Below are positions 35,090 through 42,624 of a stretch of 42,624 nucleotides of DNA, in pieces; positions within the stretch are counted from its first letter, which is position 1, and each line of letters begins with the position of its first letter. The stretch comes from Bacillota bacterium. Lineage in GTDB: Bacteria; Bacillota; Clostridia; Acetivibrionales; DSM-1351. The position numbers and the translations under genes are program-made. The stretch spans positions 1 to 42,624 of the forward strand of contig JAEYWA010000127.1 in NCBI GenBank assembly GCA_023431385.1, given 5' to 3'. Under the pieces are notes generated by a model that saw only the letters and a list, made by a program, of their open reading frames with translations, was not told where the DNA came from and searched no databases.

Positions 35090-35674
35090 TCATCTGGCTC
35101 TTAGAATATCAACAATCCAGGTGCTTTGAGGTGCCGGCATTTCTGGGTGAAAAACTGCATTTTCAGCTATACCCTGTACTGCACTCCAATATGCCATGGC
35201 AAGTGCAACTGGGTCCCCCGGCTTTATTTCTCCGAGTTTTTGTCCCTTCTTTACTATAGGAAGGACGGGGGATAGAGCATCAAACTTGCTTACAATTTCC
35301 TTAATCCTATCTGGAACCCCTTCAGATTTCATTGCCTGTGGCATAAGCAGGAATATTTTGGCTGTAAAGCGGTCTGTCTCCAGTGACTTGAAAATCTCTG
35401 CAGTTATTTTTTCAAAACCTTCAATAGGCGTTCCTGTAAAACCGTCCAGCATATGAAAAACACTATCCGGACCTGACATGCCGATATTGACCAATTCCTC
35501 GTAAACACGTTCCTTGGATTCAAAGTAATTAAAAAATAAGCCGGTGCTGATATTTAATTTTTTAGCTATATCTCGTATGGTTGTAGCTGCATATCCTCGA
35601 GATATAATCATATCAAGACTGCATTCCAGTATTTGACACCGCCTGTCAAATCGCTGCTGTTCCCTTTTGTTCAT
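35090..35674 (-). CDS. TetR-family transcriptional regulator
   Basis: 194 residues. The N-terminal helix-turn-helix (IISRGYAATTIRDIAKKLNISTGLFFNYF...) is the TetR signature; the rest is the variable all-helical ligand domain. ATG 35674 follows GAGGT. It lies 124 bases downstream of the oxidoreductase gene's end on the same strand, and candidate operators with TGAAC/GTTCA half-sites precede the oxidoreductase, so it probably controls that gene. The inducer is unknown, perhaps a lipophilic substrate of the oxidoreductase. Confidence 0.9.
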   Translation of the reverse strand: MNKREQQRFDRRCQILECSLDMIISRGYAATTIRDIAKKLNISTGLFFNYFESKERVYEELVNIGMSGPDSVFHMLDGFTGTPIEGFEKITAEIFKSLETDRFTAKIFLLMPQAMKSEGVPDRIKEIVSKFDALSPVLPIVKKGQKLGEIKPGDPVALAMAYWSAVQGIAENAVFHPEMPAPQSTWIVDILRAR

Positions 35675-35798
35675 AAATACCTCAGTTGTATACTATTTCG
35701 TAAAAGTAATATTTTAAGTTTCTAATATTTAATAAAACTATGCTAATTTTATTAAACATATATTATAACGTACTGTTGTCGGTAAACCAATTAAATTA

Positions 35799-37253
35799 TT
35801 ATTTTAAATACTTTTTTATTGCCGTTGCTGCACCCTTTCCGCTCTGAACGGCTGAACAGATACCACCTCCTATAGTGGTCCACTGCCCGCATAAATAAAG
35901 ACCTTTAATTCCATCCACTGTATTTTTTATATTAGACTTTATCACCGATGGTGTAGGCGCAAAGCCCTCCCAGGAGCCTTTATACAAATTAGCATACCGT
36001 ATATATGTTGCAGGGGTGGCTACATCAATTACTTCTACAGCATCCTTAAAGCCAGGAATGCGTTTGTCCAATGCTACAGCCACTTCGTTTGCCAGCTCTT
36101 CTTTTCTTGTACGGTAAATCTCGGGATTATTTTTTCGTAGATCCCTCCAGTAATCAAGGCTGGAATTCATCATAACCATAACACTGCTGCAATTTTCAGG
36201 AGCTGATGCAGGGTCAAATTCAAAGGTACGAAGGTTCAGAAAATGGGAAATTTCTTCTGAATCAACTTTAACACCTTCAGGGCATTCAAAGTCCTGAGAA
36301 AAGGGAAGGTTAAATTTTTTATTAAGCCCGAAGGAAATCACTAGCAGTGGTGGGAAAAGCTCGGCAGATTCAAGTAAGATGTCAAGCTGTCTGTGGCTGT
36401 ATTTCCCTCCAAGCATATTTTTAAGTACATCATACATATCGCAGGCTGCCACAATTGCATCTGCCTGATGGACGAGGCCCTTTACCTCCAGAGCATTAGC
36501 CTTACCGCCCTCTACTACTATTTTATCCACTCTGGAAGAAAAGTTGATTTTTCCACCCAACTCTTTATATAATTTTTCCATTCTGCCGATTACATCATAG
36601 GCTCCGCCCATGGGGTAACCTGCATTGCCGCCCATCCGTGTTCCCAACATCATAACGAGTGAAAAAAATGCATATTGTGGAGGCATAAGGTGGAAGAGGA
36701 TTGTTTTTAAAATCTGATTACTAAAAGATTTTGCATACTGGCTGACGGTTATTCCCGAATATTTTCTTACAAGATTTAAAAAGCCTCTGCTGTTTTTAAC
36801 TATGTCAAGCAGTTCCGGAAGACCGGTGGGTGCTCCGGCAGGCATTTTTGTAGAAATCATTGTTGCTATAGCACTGCAAAAAGCCTCAATTTGAGCACTG
36901 TCCTCCGGCGCAACCGAGAGTAAAAAGTTTTTAAACGGCGTAAGGGACATGGGTATTTCATAAATTATTCCATTAATCTGAGTTTTAATACTTTCGGCAT
37001 TATATATTATAGTATCTTTATCCAGTGCATGTACTTCCCGGTACAAAGCATAGTATGGAGTGTCAGGCTTTGTTCCCACCATCCAGTGAATACACCCGTC
37101 AAACCTGTAGCCTTTCCGTTCCCAGGCCGTACACATACCTCCTGCCTGACCTGAGATTTCAAAAATTTCGGTTTGGATACCCTGTTTCTGCAGGTAAATG
37201 CCTGTACTCAGGCCTGCAAGACCAGCTCCGATAATTAAAGTTTTTTTACTCAT
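35799..37253 (-). CDS. CrtI/phytoene-desaturase-like FAD-dependent oxidoreductase
   Basis: 484 residues with an N-terminal Rossmann FAD motif (LIIGAGLAGLSTGIYL) and the second dinucleotide-fold block EISGQAGGMCTAW. The C-terminal FAD motif is GLYLCGQWTTIGGGICSAVQSGKGAA. These define the phytoene desaturase/carotenoid isomerase/NAD(P)-binding amine-oxidase superfamily. It lacks a signal peptide; a hydrophobic stretch near 185–200 could contact membranes. No carotenoid synthesis gene is near, so the substrate is unknown and a carotenoid role should not be assumed. ATG 37253 follows AAGGGAA, directly after a 7-bp hairpin. It is probably regulated by the TetR gene behind it. Confidence 0.8.
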   Translation of the reverse strand: MSKKTLIIGAGLAGLSTGIYLQKQGIQTEIFEISGQAGGMCTAWERKGYRFDGCIHWMVGTKPDTPYYALYREVHALDKDTIIYNAESIKTQINGIIYEIPMSLTPFKNFLLSVAPEDSAQIEAFCSAIATMISTKMPAGAPTGLPELLDIVKNSRGFLNLVRKYSGITVSQYAKSFSNQILKTILFHLMPPQYAFFSLVMMLGTRMGGNAGYPMGGAYDVIGRMEKLYKELGGKINFSSRVDKIVVEGGKANALEVKGLVHQADAIVAACDMYDVLKNMLGGKYSHRQLDILLESAELFPPLLVISFGLNKKFNLPFSQDFECPEGVKVDSEEISHFLNLRTFEFDPASAPENCSSVMVMMNSSLDYWRDLRKNNPEIYRTRKEELANEVAVALDKRIPGFKDAVEVIDVATPATYIRYANLYKGSWEGFAPTPSVIKSNIKNTVDGIKGLYLCGQWTTIGGGICSAVQSGKGAATAIKKYLK

Positions 37254-37267
37254 AATACATTCCCTTC

Positions 37268-37284
37268 TACGTGCGCAGCACGTA
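37268..37284 (-). promoter_or_regulatory. hairpin in the leader of the oxidoreductase gene
   Basis: TACGTGC (37268–37274) and GCACGTA (37278–37284) pair perfectly across 3 bases, immediately upstream of the AAGGGAA binding site. It could modulate translation or be the edge of an operator. Confidence 0.45.
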
Positions 37285-37291
37285 CAGACTC

Positions 37292-37323
37292 ATTGAACAA
37301 AAGTTCAATGAACACTTGTTCAT
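37292..37323. promoter_or_regulatory. overlapping palindromes, candidate TetR operator
   Basis: ATTGAAC-AAAA-GTTCAAT (37292–37309) overlaps ATGAACA-CT-TGTTCAT (37308–37323). Both have 7-bp arms sharing the TGAAC/GTTCA half-site. A further GTTCAAT occurs at 37398–37404 inside the divergent promoter. The position between the oxidoreductase and decarboxylase genes suits control of the minus-strand promoter. Confidence 0.6.
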
Positions 37324-37378
37324 TAATATAATATTCCAGATCTTGCTAAAAGTCAACAGCTTTCAAACTTTTCAATTA

Positions 37379-37407
37379 TTGACACTGTTATACTTATGTT
37401 CAATAAT
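37379..37407 (+). promoter_or_regulatory. promoter of the decarboxylase gene
   Basis: TTGACA (37379–37384), a 17-base spacer and AATAAT (37402–37407), a good sigma-A match, about 40 bases before the start codon. Confidence 0.65.
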
Positions 37408-37445
37408 GGAAGGGTAGGTTATACGAACAAAAATAATTAAGGCAG

Positions 37446-38906
37446 GTGACATGTATTAAAGCCTATAACACTCCAATTTATAACTATCTGAGAAAATATG
37501 CCGAAGAAAAAAATAATATATTTCACATGCCTGGACACAAACTGGGAGCAGGGGTTCCCGGTGAGCTATCCCACAACCTGCTGCAGCTCGACGTCACCGA
37601 GATAGCCGGAACGGACAACCTCCACTATCCGGAGAGCATCATAAAGGAAGCTCAGGAACTGGCTGCAAAAGCCTTTGGAGCCGACAGGACATTTTTCCTG
37701 GTTAATGGGTCTACCTGTGGTGTCCAGGCGGCAATTATGACTGCCTGCGCCCGGGGCCAGAAAATTATTATAGGCAGAGACTCCCACAAATCTGTTGCCT
37801 CAGGCTTGATTTTGTCGGGCGCAGAGCCAGTTTTTGTGCAGCCGGAATTTAACGAGGAATTCGCCATATCTGCAGAAATAAAGCCGGAAAGTATAGAGAA
37901 GGCATTGCGCGCTTATCCTGACGCCACCGCCGTGCTCGTTACAAGACCAAATTATTACGGAGTATGCAGCGACATAGAGAGCATCAGCAGCCTTGTACAT
38001 TCCTATGGAAAGCTGCTGATAGTAGATGAAGCTCACGGAGCACATCTGGCCTTCAGTGACGGGCTGCCGGCTTCCGCTTTGGAGTACGGCGCTGATATAT
38101 GTATTCAAAGCGCGCACAAAACACTTCCTGCTGTTACACAGGGAGCATATTTGCATGTAAAAGGTAATAGGGTCCCTATGGAGAAGTTGGCGATAAATCT
38201 CTCAATGCTGCAAACTTCAAGCCCCTCATATATCATAATGTCCTACCTTGACATAGCCAGAGAGCTTATGGAGAGAGAGGGAAGGCAAAAGCTTGGTAAC
38301 TTGATAGCTATAAATACACAGTTTGGGGAAGAAATAGAAAAAATAGGCTCATACAAGGTTTTGTCACAACGGAATCTGGGTATAAAAGCTACACAGGACC
38401 CCACCAGACTTGTTATCAATATTGGTAATCTCGGTATCAGCGGTTATTTTGCCGAGAAAATTCTTGGGGAAATATATCATACCAGGCTGGAAATGGCTGA
38501 TTATGAGAACTTGGTCGCAATAACCACTGTGTCTGATACCCGGGAAACCTTGAATAGGCTACTTGAAGCATTGAAGGCTCTTCTCGGACATAAAGCCAGG
38601 CAAAACCGAGGATTTCAAGGTGAAATGCAGCGGAATATATTCAAAAACTTTTGGAAACAGACGCCAGAACCTATTAAAATACAGCCGTGGGAGGCGTACA
38701 GTTCGGAAAAGGAAGTTATTCAGCTTCAAGCATGTGTGGGAAGAATATGTGCCGATATAATAACACCTTATCCTCCCGGAGTACCTCTTTTTTATCCTGG
38801 GGAAACTATAACGAGTTCGGGCATACAATATATTAGCGATATTATTTGTGCCGGAGGTAAAGTTAACGGTATTGGAAATAATAATTCTATAAGGGTAATA
38901 AAATAG
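37446..38906 (+). CDS. Orn/Lys/Arg-type PLP decarboxylase (YaaO-like)
   Basis: Aminotransferase-fold, pyridoxal-phosphate enzyme of the group III basic amino acid decarboxylases. 486 residues, the short form without the N-terminal wing domain. Seen: FHMPGHKLGAG near 27, the cofactor Asp in VDEAHGAHL near 196, the PLP-binding Lys in QSAHKTLPA near 225, and the C-terminal ITPYPPGVPLFYPGE. The substrate could be arginine, lysine or ornithine. The GTG start at 37446 has a weak binding site (AAGG, close). As in Bacillus, where yaaO precedes tmk, yaaQ, yaaR, holB and yaaT, it heads the same block here, though tmk has its own promoter. Confidence 0.9.
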   Translation: MTCIKAYNTPIYNYLRKYAEEKNNIFHMPGHKLGAGVPGELSHNLLQLDVTEIAGTDNLHYPESIIKEAQELAAKAFGADRTFFLVNGSTCGVQAAIMTACARGQKIIIGRDSHKSVASGLILSGAEPVFVQPEFNEEFAISAEIKPESIEKALRAYPDATAVLVTRPNYYGVCSDIESISSLVHSYGKLLIVDEAHGAHLAFSDGLPASALEYGADICIQSAHKTLPAVTQGAYLHVKGNRVPMEKLAINLSMLQTSSPSYIIMSYLDIARELMEREGRQKLGNLIAINTQFGEEIEKIGSYKVLSQRNLGIKATQDPTRLVINIGNLGISGYFAEKILGEIYHTRLEMADYENLVAITTVSDTRETLNRLLEALKALLGHKARQNRGFQGEMQRNIFKNFWKQTPEPIKIQPWEAYSSEKEVIQLQACVGRICADIITPYPPGVPLFYPGETITSSGIQYISDIICAGGKVNGIGNNNSIRVIK

Positions 38907-38946
38907 GCTTTTGAGAACGATTCCTTATAAAAATGAGAATATATAG

Positions 38947-38985
38947 AGAGATTAATTTAGAGATTAATTAATGTTATGTTATAAT
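38947..38985 (+). promoter_or_regulatory. extended −10 promoter of the tmk operon with direct repeats
   Basis: TATAAT (38980–38985) preceded by TG (38977–38978), an extended −10. The −35 region is poor but holds two direct copies of AGAGATTAATT (38947–38957 and 38959–38969) at a 12-base period. Confidence 0.6.
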
Positions 38986-39045
38986 ACTAAAAAAGGCACA
39001 ATATTCTTAAAATATAAAACGATACCTGCTTGAAAGGATTTGGAA

Positions 39046-39669
39046 ATGAAAAAAGGTCTATTCATTACATTTGAAGGTACTGACGGCTCTGGAAAAACAA
39101 CACAGATCAAACTGCTTGAGGCTTATATGATGAAAAAGGGTTACGAGGTGGTTTTATCCCGTGAACCTGGTGGAACCAGGGTAAGTGAGATAATTCGTGA
39201 TATTATTTTGGACCCTCGGAACAAGGAGATTGTTCCATTAACTGAAATGATAATGTACGCAGCCTCCAGAGCACAGCATGTAGCTGAAATTATTGAACCT
39301 GCCATTGAAAGCGGAAAAATTGTCATATGTGACAGATATGTAGATTCAAGCTACGCATATCAGGGCGCGGGAAGAGGCGTGGACTTAAAAAGCGTTGCTG
39401 ATGTTAACAGGATAGCAGTACACGGAACAGTACCTGATATAACCTTTTTCCTTGATATTGACCCTGAGATTTCTATAAAACGCAGGATAAATTCTACAGG
39501 GGCAGACAGAATAGAACAGGAAAAGCTTGATTTTCACAGACGGGTATACGACGGGTATAAGAAACTTTCTATTTTATATCCCGATAGAATAAAGACCATA
39601 GATGCTACGAAATCAATTGATGAAATATCATTACAAATAAACTGTTTCATTGATGATTTATTTGATTAA
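39046..39669 (+). CDS. tmk: thymidylate kinase
   Basis: Phosphorylates dTMP to dTDP for DNA synthesis. 207 residues from ATG 39046, which has AAAGGA 7 bases upstream; the TTG at 39040 is less likely. The P-loop is FEGTDGSGKTT (residues about 9–19), the DR-Y motif is CDRYVDSSYAYQGAGRG near 95, REPGGT near 40 binds the substrate, and the LID region is near 145. It is the first gene behind the extended −10 promoter of the conserved housekeeping block. Confidence 0.96.
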   Translation: MKKGLFITFEGTDGSGKTTQIKLLEAYMMKKGYEVVLSREPGGTRVSEIIRDIILDPRNKEIVPLTEMIMYAASRAQHVAEIIEPAIESGKIVICDRYVDSSYAYQGAGRGVDLKSVADVNRIAVHGTVPDITFFLDIDPEISIKRRINSTGADRIEQEKLDFHRRVYDGYKKLSILYPDRIKTIDATKSIDEISLQINCFIDDLFD

Positions 39670-39690
39670 TTTAAAAAGGGAGGTTTTACT

Positions 39691-40029
39691 ATGAAACTGG
39701 TATTTGCAATCGTCCATGATGAGGATGGGCATAAGGTTATGGAAGAACTGAATAAAAATGGTTTCGGCGTCACAAAAATGTGTTCGTCCGGAGGTTTTTT
39801 GAAGGCGGGAAACACAACTCTTTTAGTTGGTGTTGACGAAGAAAAGCTGGATGAAGTGGTTGCCATAATTGAAAAGAAATCAAAGAGCAGAAAACAAGTA
39901 ATAAATACTCCTGCAACACCCGGAGGAATGAACGGGATGAACGGAATGTACATGCCATACCCTGTAGAGGTTACAGTTGGGGGTGCAACAATATTTGTTG
40001 TAGATGTGGAGAGATTCCACAAGGCTTAG
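39691..40029 (+). CDS. yaaQ: YaaQ/DarA-type cyclic-di-AMP receptor (PII-like)
   Basis: A small PII-like trimeric protein; members of this family (DarA/PstA) bind cyclic di-AMP. 112 residues, family length. Typical blocks: MKLVFAIVHDED, GFGVTKMCSSGGFLKAGNTT, then a long flexible loop with Gly/Met repeats (GGMNGMNGMYMPYP) and PVEVTVGGATIFV. The T-K-x-[ST]-[ST]-G-G-F-L motif that lines the nucleotide pocket is present, but the Arg usually found two residues before the V-T-K block appears as Gly26. Binding is therefore inferred from family. It starts 21 bases after tmk, behind GGGAGG. Confidence 0.92.
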   Translation: MKLVFAIVHDEDGHKVMEELNKNGFGVTKMCSSGGFLKAGNTTLLVGVDEEKLDEVVAIIEKKSKSRKQVINTPATPGGMNGMNGMYMPYPVEVTVGGATIFVVDVERFHKA

Positions 40030-40056
40030 TTTTTGACTTTGAATAATAGTTAGGAA

Positions 40057-40518
40057 GTGTTTGCCATTAAGATTCAGGATACCACAAAAAATCCTTCAGG
40101 CATAAATGCTATTCCCGGAAGGGATGAAAGAACCATAAGGAACGAAAGAGATGCGGCTTTTTCATCTTCTCTTAGAAAAATAGAATATAAAAATTACGAG
40201 GAACGAATAAAGGTTCTGGCTGACAAAATTGAAAGTCAGGGGAAAAAGCTTGAAAAAAAAGCTGATATTCGTGATCTTAAGGTGTACAAGCAGCTCATTT
40301 CGGAGTTCCTTGACGAAGCCGTTTCACACTCACATAGTTTTACAAAAAAGAGTTTTTTGGACCGACGGGGCAGACACAGGGTATATGCAATAATTAAAAA
40401 AATCAATGAAGAACTGATTGAACTTACAAACGAGGTACTCAAGTCGGAACAGGACAATCTGAGCATATTAAAAAAGCTCGATGATATCAGAGGTCTGATA
40501 TTGGATATGTTTCTTTAA
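40057..40518 (+). CDS. yaaR: YaaR-like protein (DUF327)
   Basis: A conserved Firmicute protein of unknown function between yaaQ and holB. About 150 residues, mostly helical, with heptad-like charged stretches (about 45–80) and the family-typical HSHSFTKKSFLDRRGRHRVYAIIKKI block near 95–120. The only standard in-frame start is GTG 40057, but it overlaps the Shine–Dalgarno AGGAAG (40052–40057). ATT 40066 lies 8 bases behind that site and would give the more family-like start MKIQD. No signal peptide or membrane helix. Confidence 0.88.
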   Translation: MFAIKIQDTTKNPSGINAIPGRDERTIRNERDAAFSSSLRKIEYKNYEERIKVLADKIESQGKKLEKKADIRDLKVYKQLISEFLDEAVSHSHSFTKKSFLDRRGRHRVYAIIKKINEELIELTNEVLKSEQDNLSILKKLDDIRGLILDMFL

Positions 40519-40574
40519 CAACGGATGTTTGGCTGCATTATTTTTTGCTTTAGCAGCGGAATGGAGACAAAGAA

Positions 40575-41543
40575 ATGTTAGGTCACCGGAAGATACTGGC
40601 CAGCTTACAGGAGACAATAAAAAATGATAATGTAGGTCACGCTTATATATTTGAAGGACCTGACGGTATAGGCAGAAGAGAAACGGCTTTGTCCTTTGCG
40701 GCAATGCTTATGTGTGAAAGAGAACAGGCTCCCTGCGGCGAATGCAAGTCGTGCAGGTTATTTACCGAAGGCTCAAATCCTGATTTTCAGGAATTATATT
40801 TTCATGAAAAAAGTATAAGTGTTGATGAAGTAAGAAATGTTTTGAAGGGGTTGGTAATCAGACCCCTTTATTCAAAATATAAAGTAATAATAATAAATGA
40901 TGCTGATGGAATGACTGTACAGGCCCAGAATGCACTATTGAAGTCTTTGGAGGAACCGCCTCCCTATATGGTTTTTATACTCACGGTGCAGTCAGGCGCA
41001 GCTGTTACGCCAACCATAAGATCACGATGCCAGAGAGTTTTGTTTAACAAGCTCAGCAGTCAGGAGATAATCGGGATACTTGAGCAAAAATATGGCAAGA
41101 GAAATTCTGAATGGGATTTTATTGTATCCTATTCCGATGGGGTTATTGGAACGGCTCTTGAACTGGTGGAATCTCCCGGGTATTTAGAATTAAGGGATCA
41201 GGTGCTTGCGTCGGTAAATGAACTGCTGGAGCCGAGTAAAGGTGATGTTTTTAAAATATATGATTTATTTGAAAAAAATAATGATAAGATAGAATTTATT
41301 TTAAGAATAATGCTGCTGTTTTTTAGGGACATAATAATATATAAGCAGACCTCAAACTATAACATATTGATTAATTCCGATAAAAAAGATATGATTATTG
41401 AGGATGCCCATTTGAAACTATCCGGGCTTCTTAAATGTACAAATGCTGTTTGGGATGCAAAAAAAGGCCTTGAGTACAATGCAAATTTTCAGCTGGTAAT
41501 TGAGGTTATGCTTATGAAAATCAGGGATTCTTACGTTTACTGA
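40575..41543 (+). CDS. holB: DNA polymerase III delta-prime subunit
   Basis: Clamp-loader subunit that helps place the beta clamp on DNA. 322 residues, AAA+ fold. The P-loop position reads GPDGIGRRE, with Arg where ATP-binding loader subunits have Lys, consistent with delta-prime not hydrolysing ATP. A zinc-binding cluster of four Cys is seen in MCEREQAPCGECKSCRLF (about 52–70), then NALLKSLEEPPPY (sensor 1 region) and the SRC motif in TIRSRCQ near 152. ATG 40575 follows GGAG. Fourth gene in the conserved block. Confidence 0.93.
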   Translation: MLGHRKILASLQETIKNDNVGHAYIFEGPDGIGRRETALSFAAMLMCEREQAPCGECKSCRLFTEGSNPDFQELYFHEKSISVDEVRNVLKGLVIRPLYSKYKVIIINDADGMTVQAQNALLKSLEEPPPYMVFILTVQSGAAVTPTIRSRCQRVLFNKLSSQEIIGILEQKYGKRNSEWDFIVSYSDGVIGTALELVESPGYLELRDQVLASVNELLEPSKGDVFKIYDLFEKNNDKIEFILRIMLLFFRDIIIYKQTSNYNILINSDKKDMIIEDAHLKLSGLLKCTNAVWDAKKGLEYNANFQLVIEVMLMKIRDSYVY

Positions 41544-41560
41544 TAGAAAGGAATTTATTA

Positions 41561-42436
41561 ATGGTAAAAGTAGTTGGAGTTAGGTTTAAGACTGCCGGGA
41601 AAATTTACTATTTTGATCCCGGAGAACTGGTTATAGATTTGAACTGCAATGTAATAGTTGAAACTGCGAGGGGAATTGAATTCGGACTTGTAGTAGTACC
41701 TAACAGAGAGGTTGATGAGTCGGAAATTGTTGCTCCTCTCAAAAAAGTAATTCGTATAGCTACAGATGAAGACGTAGCTCATGCTGCAGAGAATGATAAG
41801 AAGGAAAAAGATGCATATAATATATGTCTTCAGAAAATAAATGAACATAAGCTGGATATGAAGCTGATAGATGTGGAATATACCTTTGATAACAACAAGG
41901 TACTGTTCTACTTCACCGCTGACGGCAGAGTTGATTTCAGAGAACTTGTTAAGGATCTGGCAGCAGTATTTAAGACAAGAATAGAGTTAAGGCAGATAGG
42001 TGTAAGAGACGAATCAAAAATGATGGGCGGTATAGGTATATGCGGAAGAGTACTCTGCTGTAATTCCTTCCTGGGAGAATTCCAACCTGTGTCCATAAAA
42101 ATGGCGAAAGAGCAGTCACTTTCACTTAACCCGACAAAAATTTCGGGAACCTGCGGAAGACTGATGTGCTGTCTCAAATATGAGCAGGAGGCTTATGAGG
42201 ACCTTTTGGACAGAGTTCCGAAGGCAGGTGCTATTGTTGATACCCCCGAAGGTCAGGGAACTGTAGTAGAGGTAAATCTCCTCAAGGAAATTCTGAAAAT
42301 AAAGCTGGATATCGGCAAGGAGACTGAGCTGAGGGTATACAACTATAAGGAAGGCGAGGTTAAACTTATAAAAAATGCAACAGCCAATGATGATATGGAT
42401 ATTGATCTGGAAGTTCTTAAGCAGCTGGAGGATTAG
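41561..42436 (+). CDS. ricT: PSP1-domain protein YaaT/RicT
   Basis: Homologue of Bacillus YaaT (RicT), which with YlbF and YmcA forms a complex that carries iron–sulfur clusters and stimulates RNase Y-dependent mRNA maturation, influencing sporulation, competence and biofilm. 291 residues. The N-terminal beta-rich part (1–90) is followed by the PSP1 domain, with the paired cysteine motifs GICGRVLCCNSFLGEF near 162 and SGTCGRLMCCLKYE near 197. ATG 41561 lies 17 bases after holB. Role in this organism inferred from family. Confidence 0.94.
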   Translation: MVKVVGVRFKTAGKIYYFDPGELVIDLNCNVIVETARGIEFGLVVVPNREVDESEIVAPLKKVIRIATDEDVAHAAENDKKEKDAYNICLQKINEHKLDMKLIDVEYTFDNNKVLFYFTADGRVDFRELVKDLAAVFKTRIELRQIGVRDESKMMGGIGICGRVLCCNSFLGEFQPVSIKMAKEQSLSLNPTKISGTCGRLMCCLKYEQEAYEDLLDRVPKAGAIVDTPEGQGTVVEVNLLKEILKIKLDIGKETELRVYNYKEGEVKLIKNATANDDMDIDLEVLKQLED

Positions 42437-42492
42437 TATTTGCCGGTCGAAATATTAATGCACAGGTAATTAGTAAATGTTGTAAATAGAAA

Positions 42493-42552
42493 ACAATATA
42501 TGAAAGATTTTTATATATTGTAATTGTTATTTCAATAAAATGATGGTAAAAT
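42493..42552 (+). promoter_or_regulatory. inverted repeat and promoter for the gene at the right edge
   Basis: ACAATATAT (42493–42501) and ATATATTGT (42513–42521) form a 9-bp inverted repeat. Directly behind it are TTGTTA (42524–42529), a 17-base spacer and TAAAAT (42547–42552), a plausible sigma-A promoter. Confidence 0.55.
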
Positions 42553-42614
42553 AAGAGCGAAAAACATATAAACTAAATGCTTGTTTTTCCTTAAATATTA
42601 GGAGGTGTTCTTAG

Positions 42615-42624
42615 ATGGCATATT
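42615..42624 (+). CDS. first codons of a gene running off the right edge
   Basis: ATG GCA TAT T follows AGGAGGTG at a good distance and a promoter 60 bases upstream, so a gene certainly begins here. Only Met-Ala-Tyr is visible. Many clostridial 2[4Fe-4S] ferredoxins start this way, but three residues cannot identify it. Confidence 0.7.

Noticed and set aside
38947..38969. Direct AGAGATTAATT repeats as a CRISPR-like or iteron array
   Set aside because: Only two 11-base copies in AT-rich promoter DNA; more likely a chance or promoter-level duplication.
1..42624. tRNA, rRNA, CRISPR arrays, complete insertion sequences, riboswitches
   Set aside because: None was recognised by eye on either strand; a covariance-model scan would be needed to exclude small structured RNAs.

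Overview
The window looks like chromosomal DNA of a mesophilic, plant-fibre-degrading clostridium of the Ruminiclostridium (Clostridium cellulolyticum / papyrosolvens) type. The base composition is AT-rich, ribosome binding sites are strong GGAGG types, and TTG/GTG starts are frequent. Most telling is the gene content: a malate dehydrogenase–malic enzyme pair, an intracellular glucuronoxylan pathway with its sugar importer, and the Firmicute tmk–yaaQ–yaaR–holB–yaaT block. The species assignment is inference from gene content; no 16S or database comparison was possible. There is no tRNA, rRNA, CRISPR array or intact mobile element; the first 115 bases hold the tail of a transposase-like gene.

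Region 1 (1–7.8 kb): a transposase remnant, a small two-helix membrane protein, cyanophycinase and a cyanophycin synthetase (synthesis and first step of breakdown of an Asp/Arg nitrogen store), a terminator, then a gene series of an unrecognised protein, birA (biotin ligase/repressor), an Asn/Arg/Gln-rich disordered protein and coaX (type III pantothenate kinase). Region 2 (8.1–10.5 kb): an LDH-fold enzyme with Arg at the substrate-specificity position, so a malate dehydrogenase, followed by malic enzyme. Together they can form a malate shunt from oxaloacetate to pyruvate.

Region 3 (10.5–34 kb) is the accessory carbohydrate region. On the minus strand lie a large GH2 enzyme and a GntR/LacI-hybrid (AraR-like) repressor. 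Divergently on the plus strand are two LplB/YtcP-type permeases and a lipoprotein binding protein, without an ATPase. An AraC regulator (minus) is followed by a five-gene plus-strand operon: SGNH/GH2-like acetylesterase, fructuronate reductase, mannonate dehydratase, GH67 alpha-glucuronidase and GH3 beta-xylosidase. A second AraC regulator and a divergent LacZ-type beta-galactosidase close the region. Read together, acetylated (methyl)glucurono-xylooligosaccharides made outside the cell would be imported, deacetylated, stripped of glucuronate and cut to xylose, while the uronate goes towards 2-keto-3-deoxygluconate. Uronate isomerase and the KDG kinase/aldolase are not in the window.

Region 4 (34–37.4 kb): a lone DeoR regulator, a TetR regulator and a CrtI-like FAD oxidoreductase. 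Region 5 (37.4 kb to end): an Orn/Lys/Arg-type decarboxylase (YaaO-like), thymidylate kinase, a YaaQ/DarA c-di-AMP receptor-like protein, YaaR, DNA polymerase III delta-prime, the YaaT/RicT PSP1 protein, and the first codons of a further gene with its own promoter.

The most interesting unlabelled structure is regulatory. There is a 39-bp element (35/39 identical) upstream of both the transporter operon and the esterase–GH67–GH3 operon, a helically phased pair of TTGTA-NN-TACAA operators in front of the AraR-like repressor, and a roughly 82-bp intergenic repeat present twice, each time reading towards the downstream gene. Others are an unusual separation of the Shine–Dalgarno from the cyanophycinase start by nested palindromes, and a possible AUU start in yaaR.
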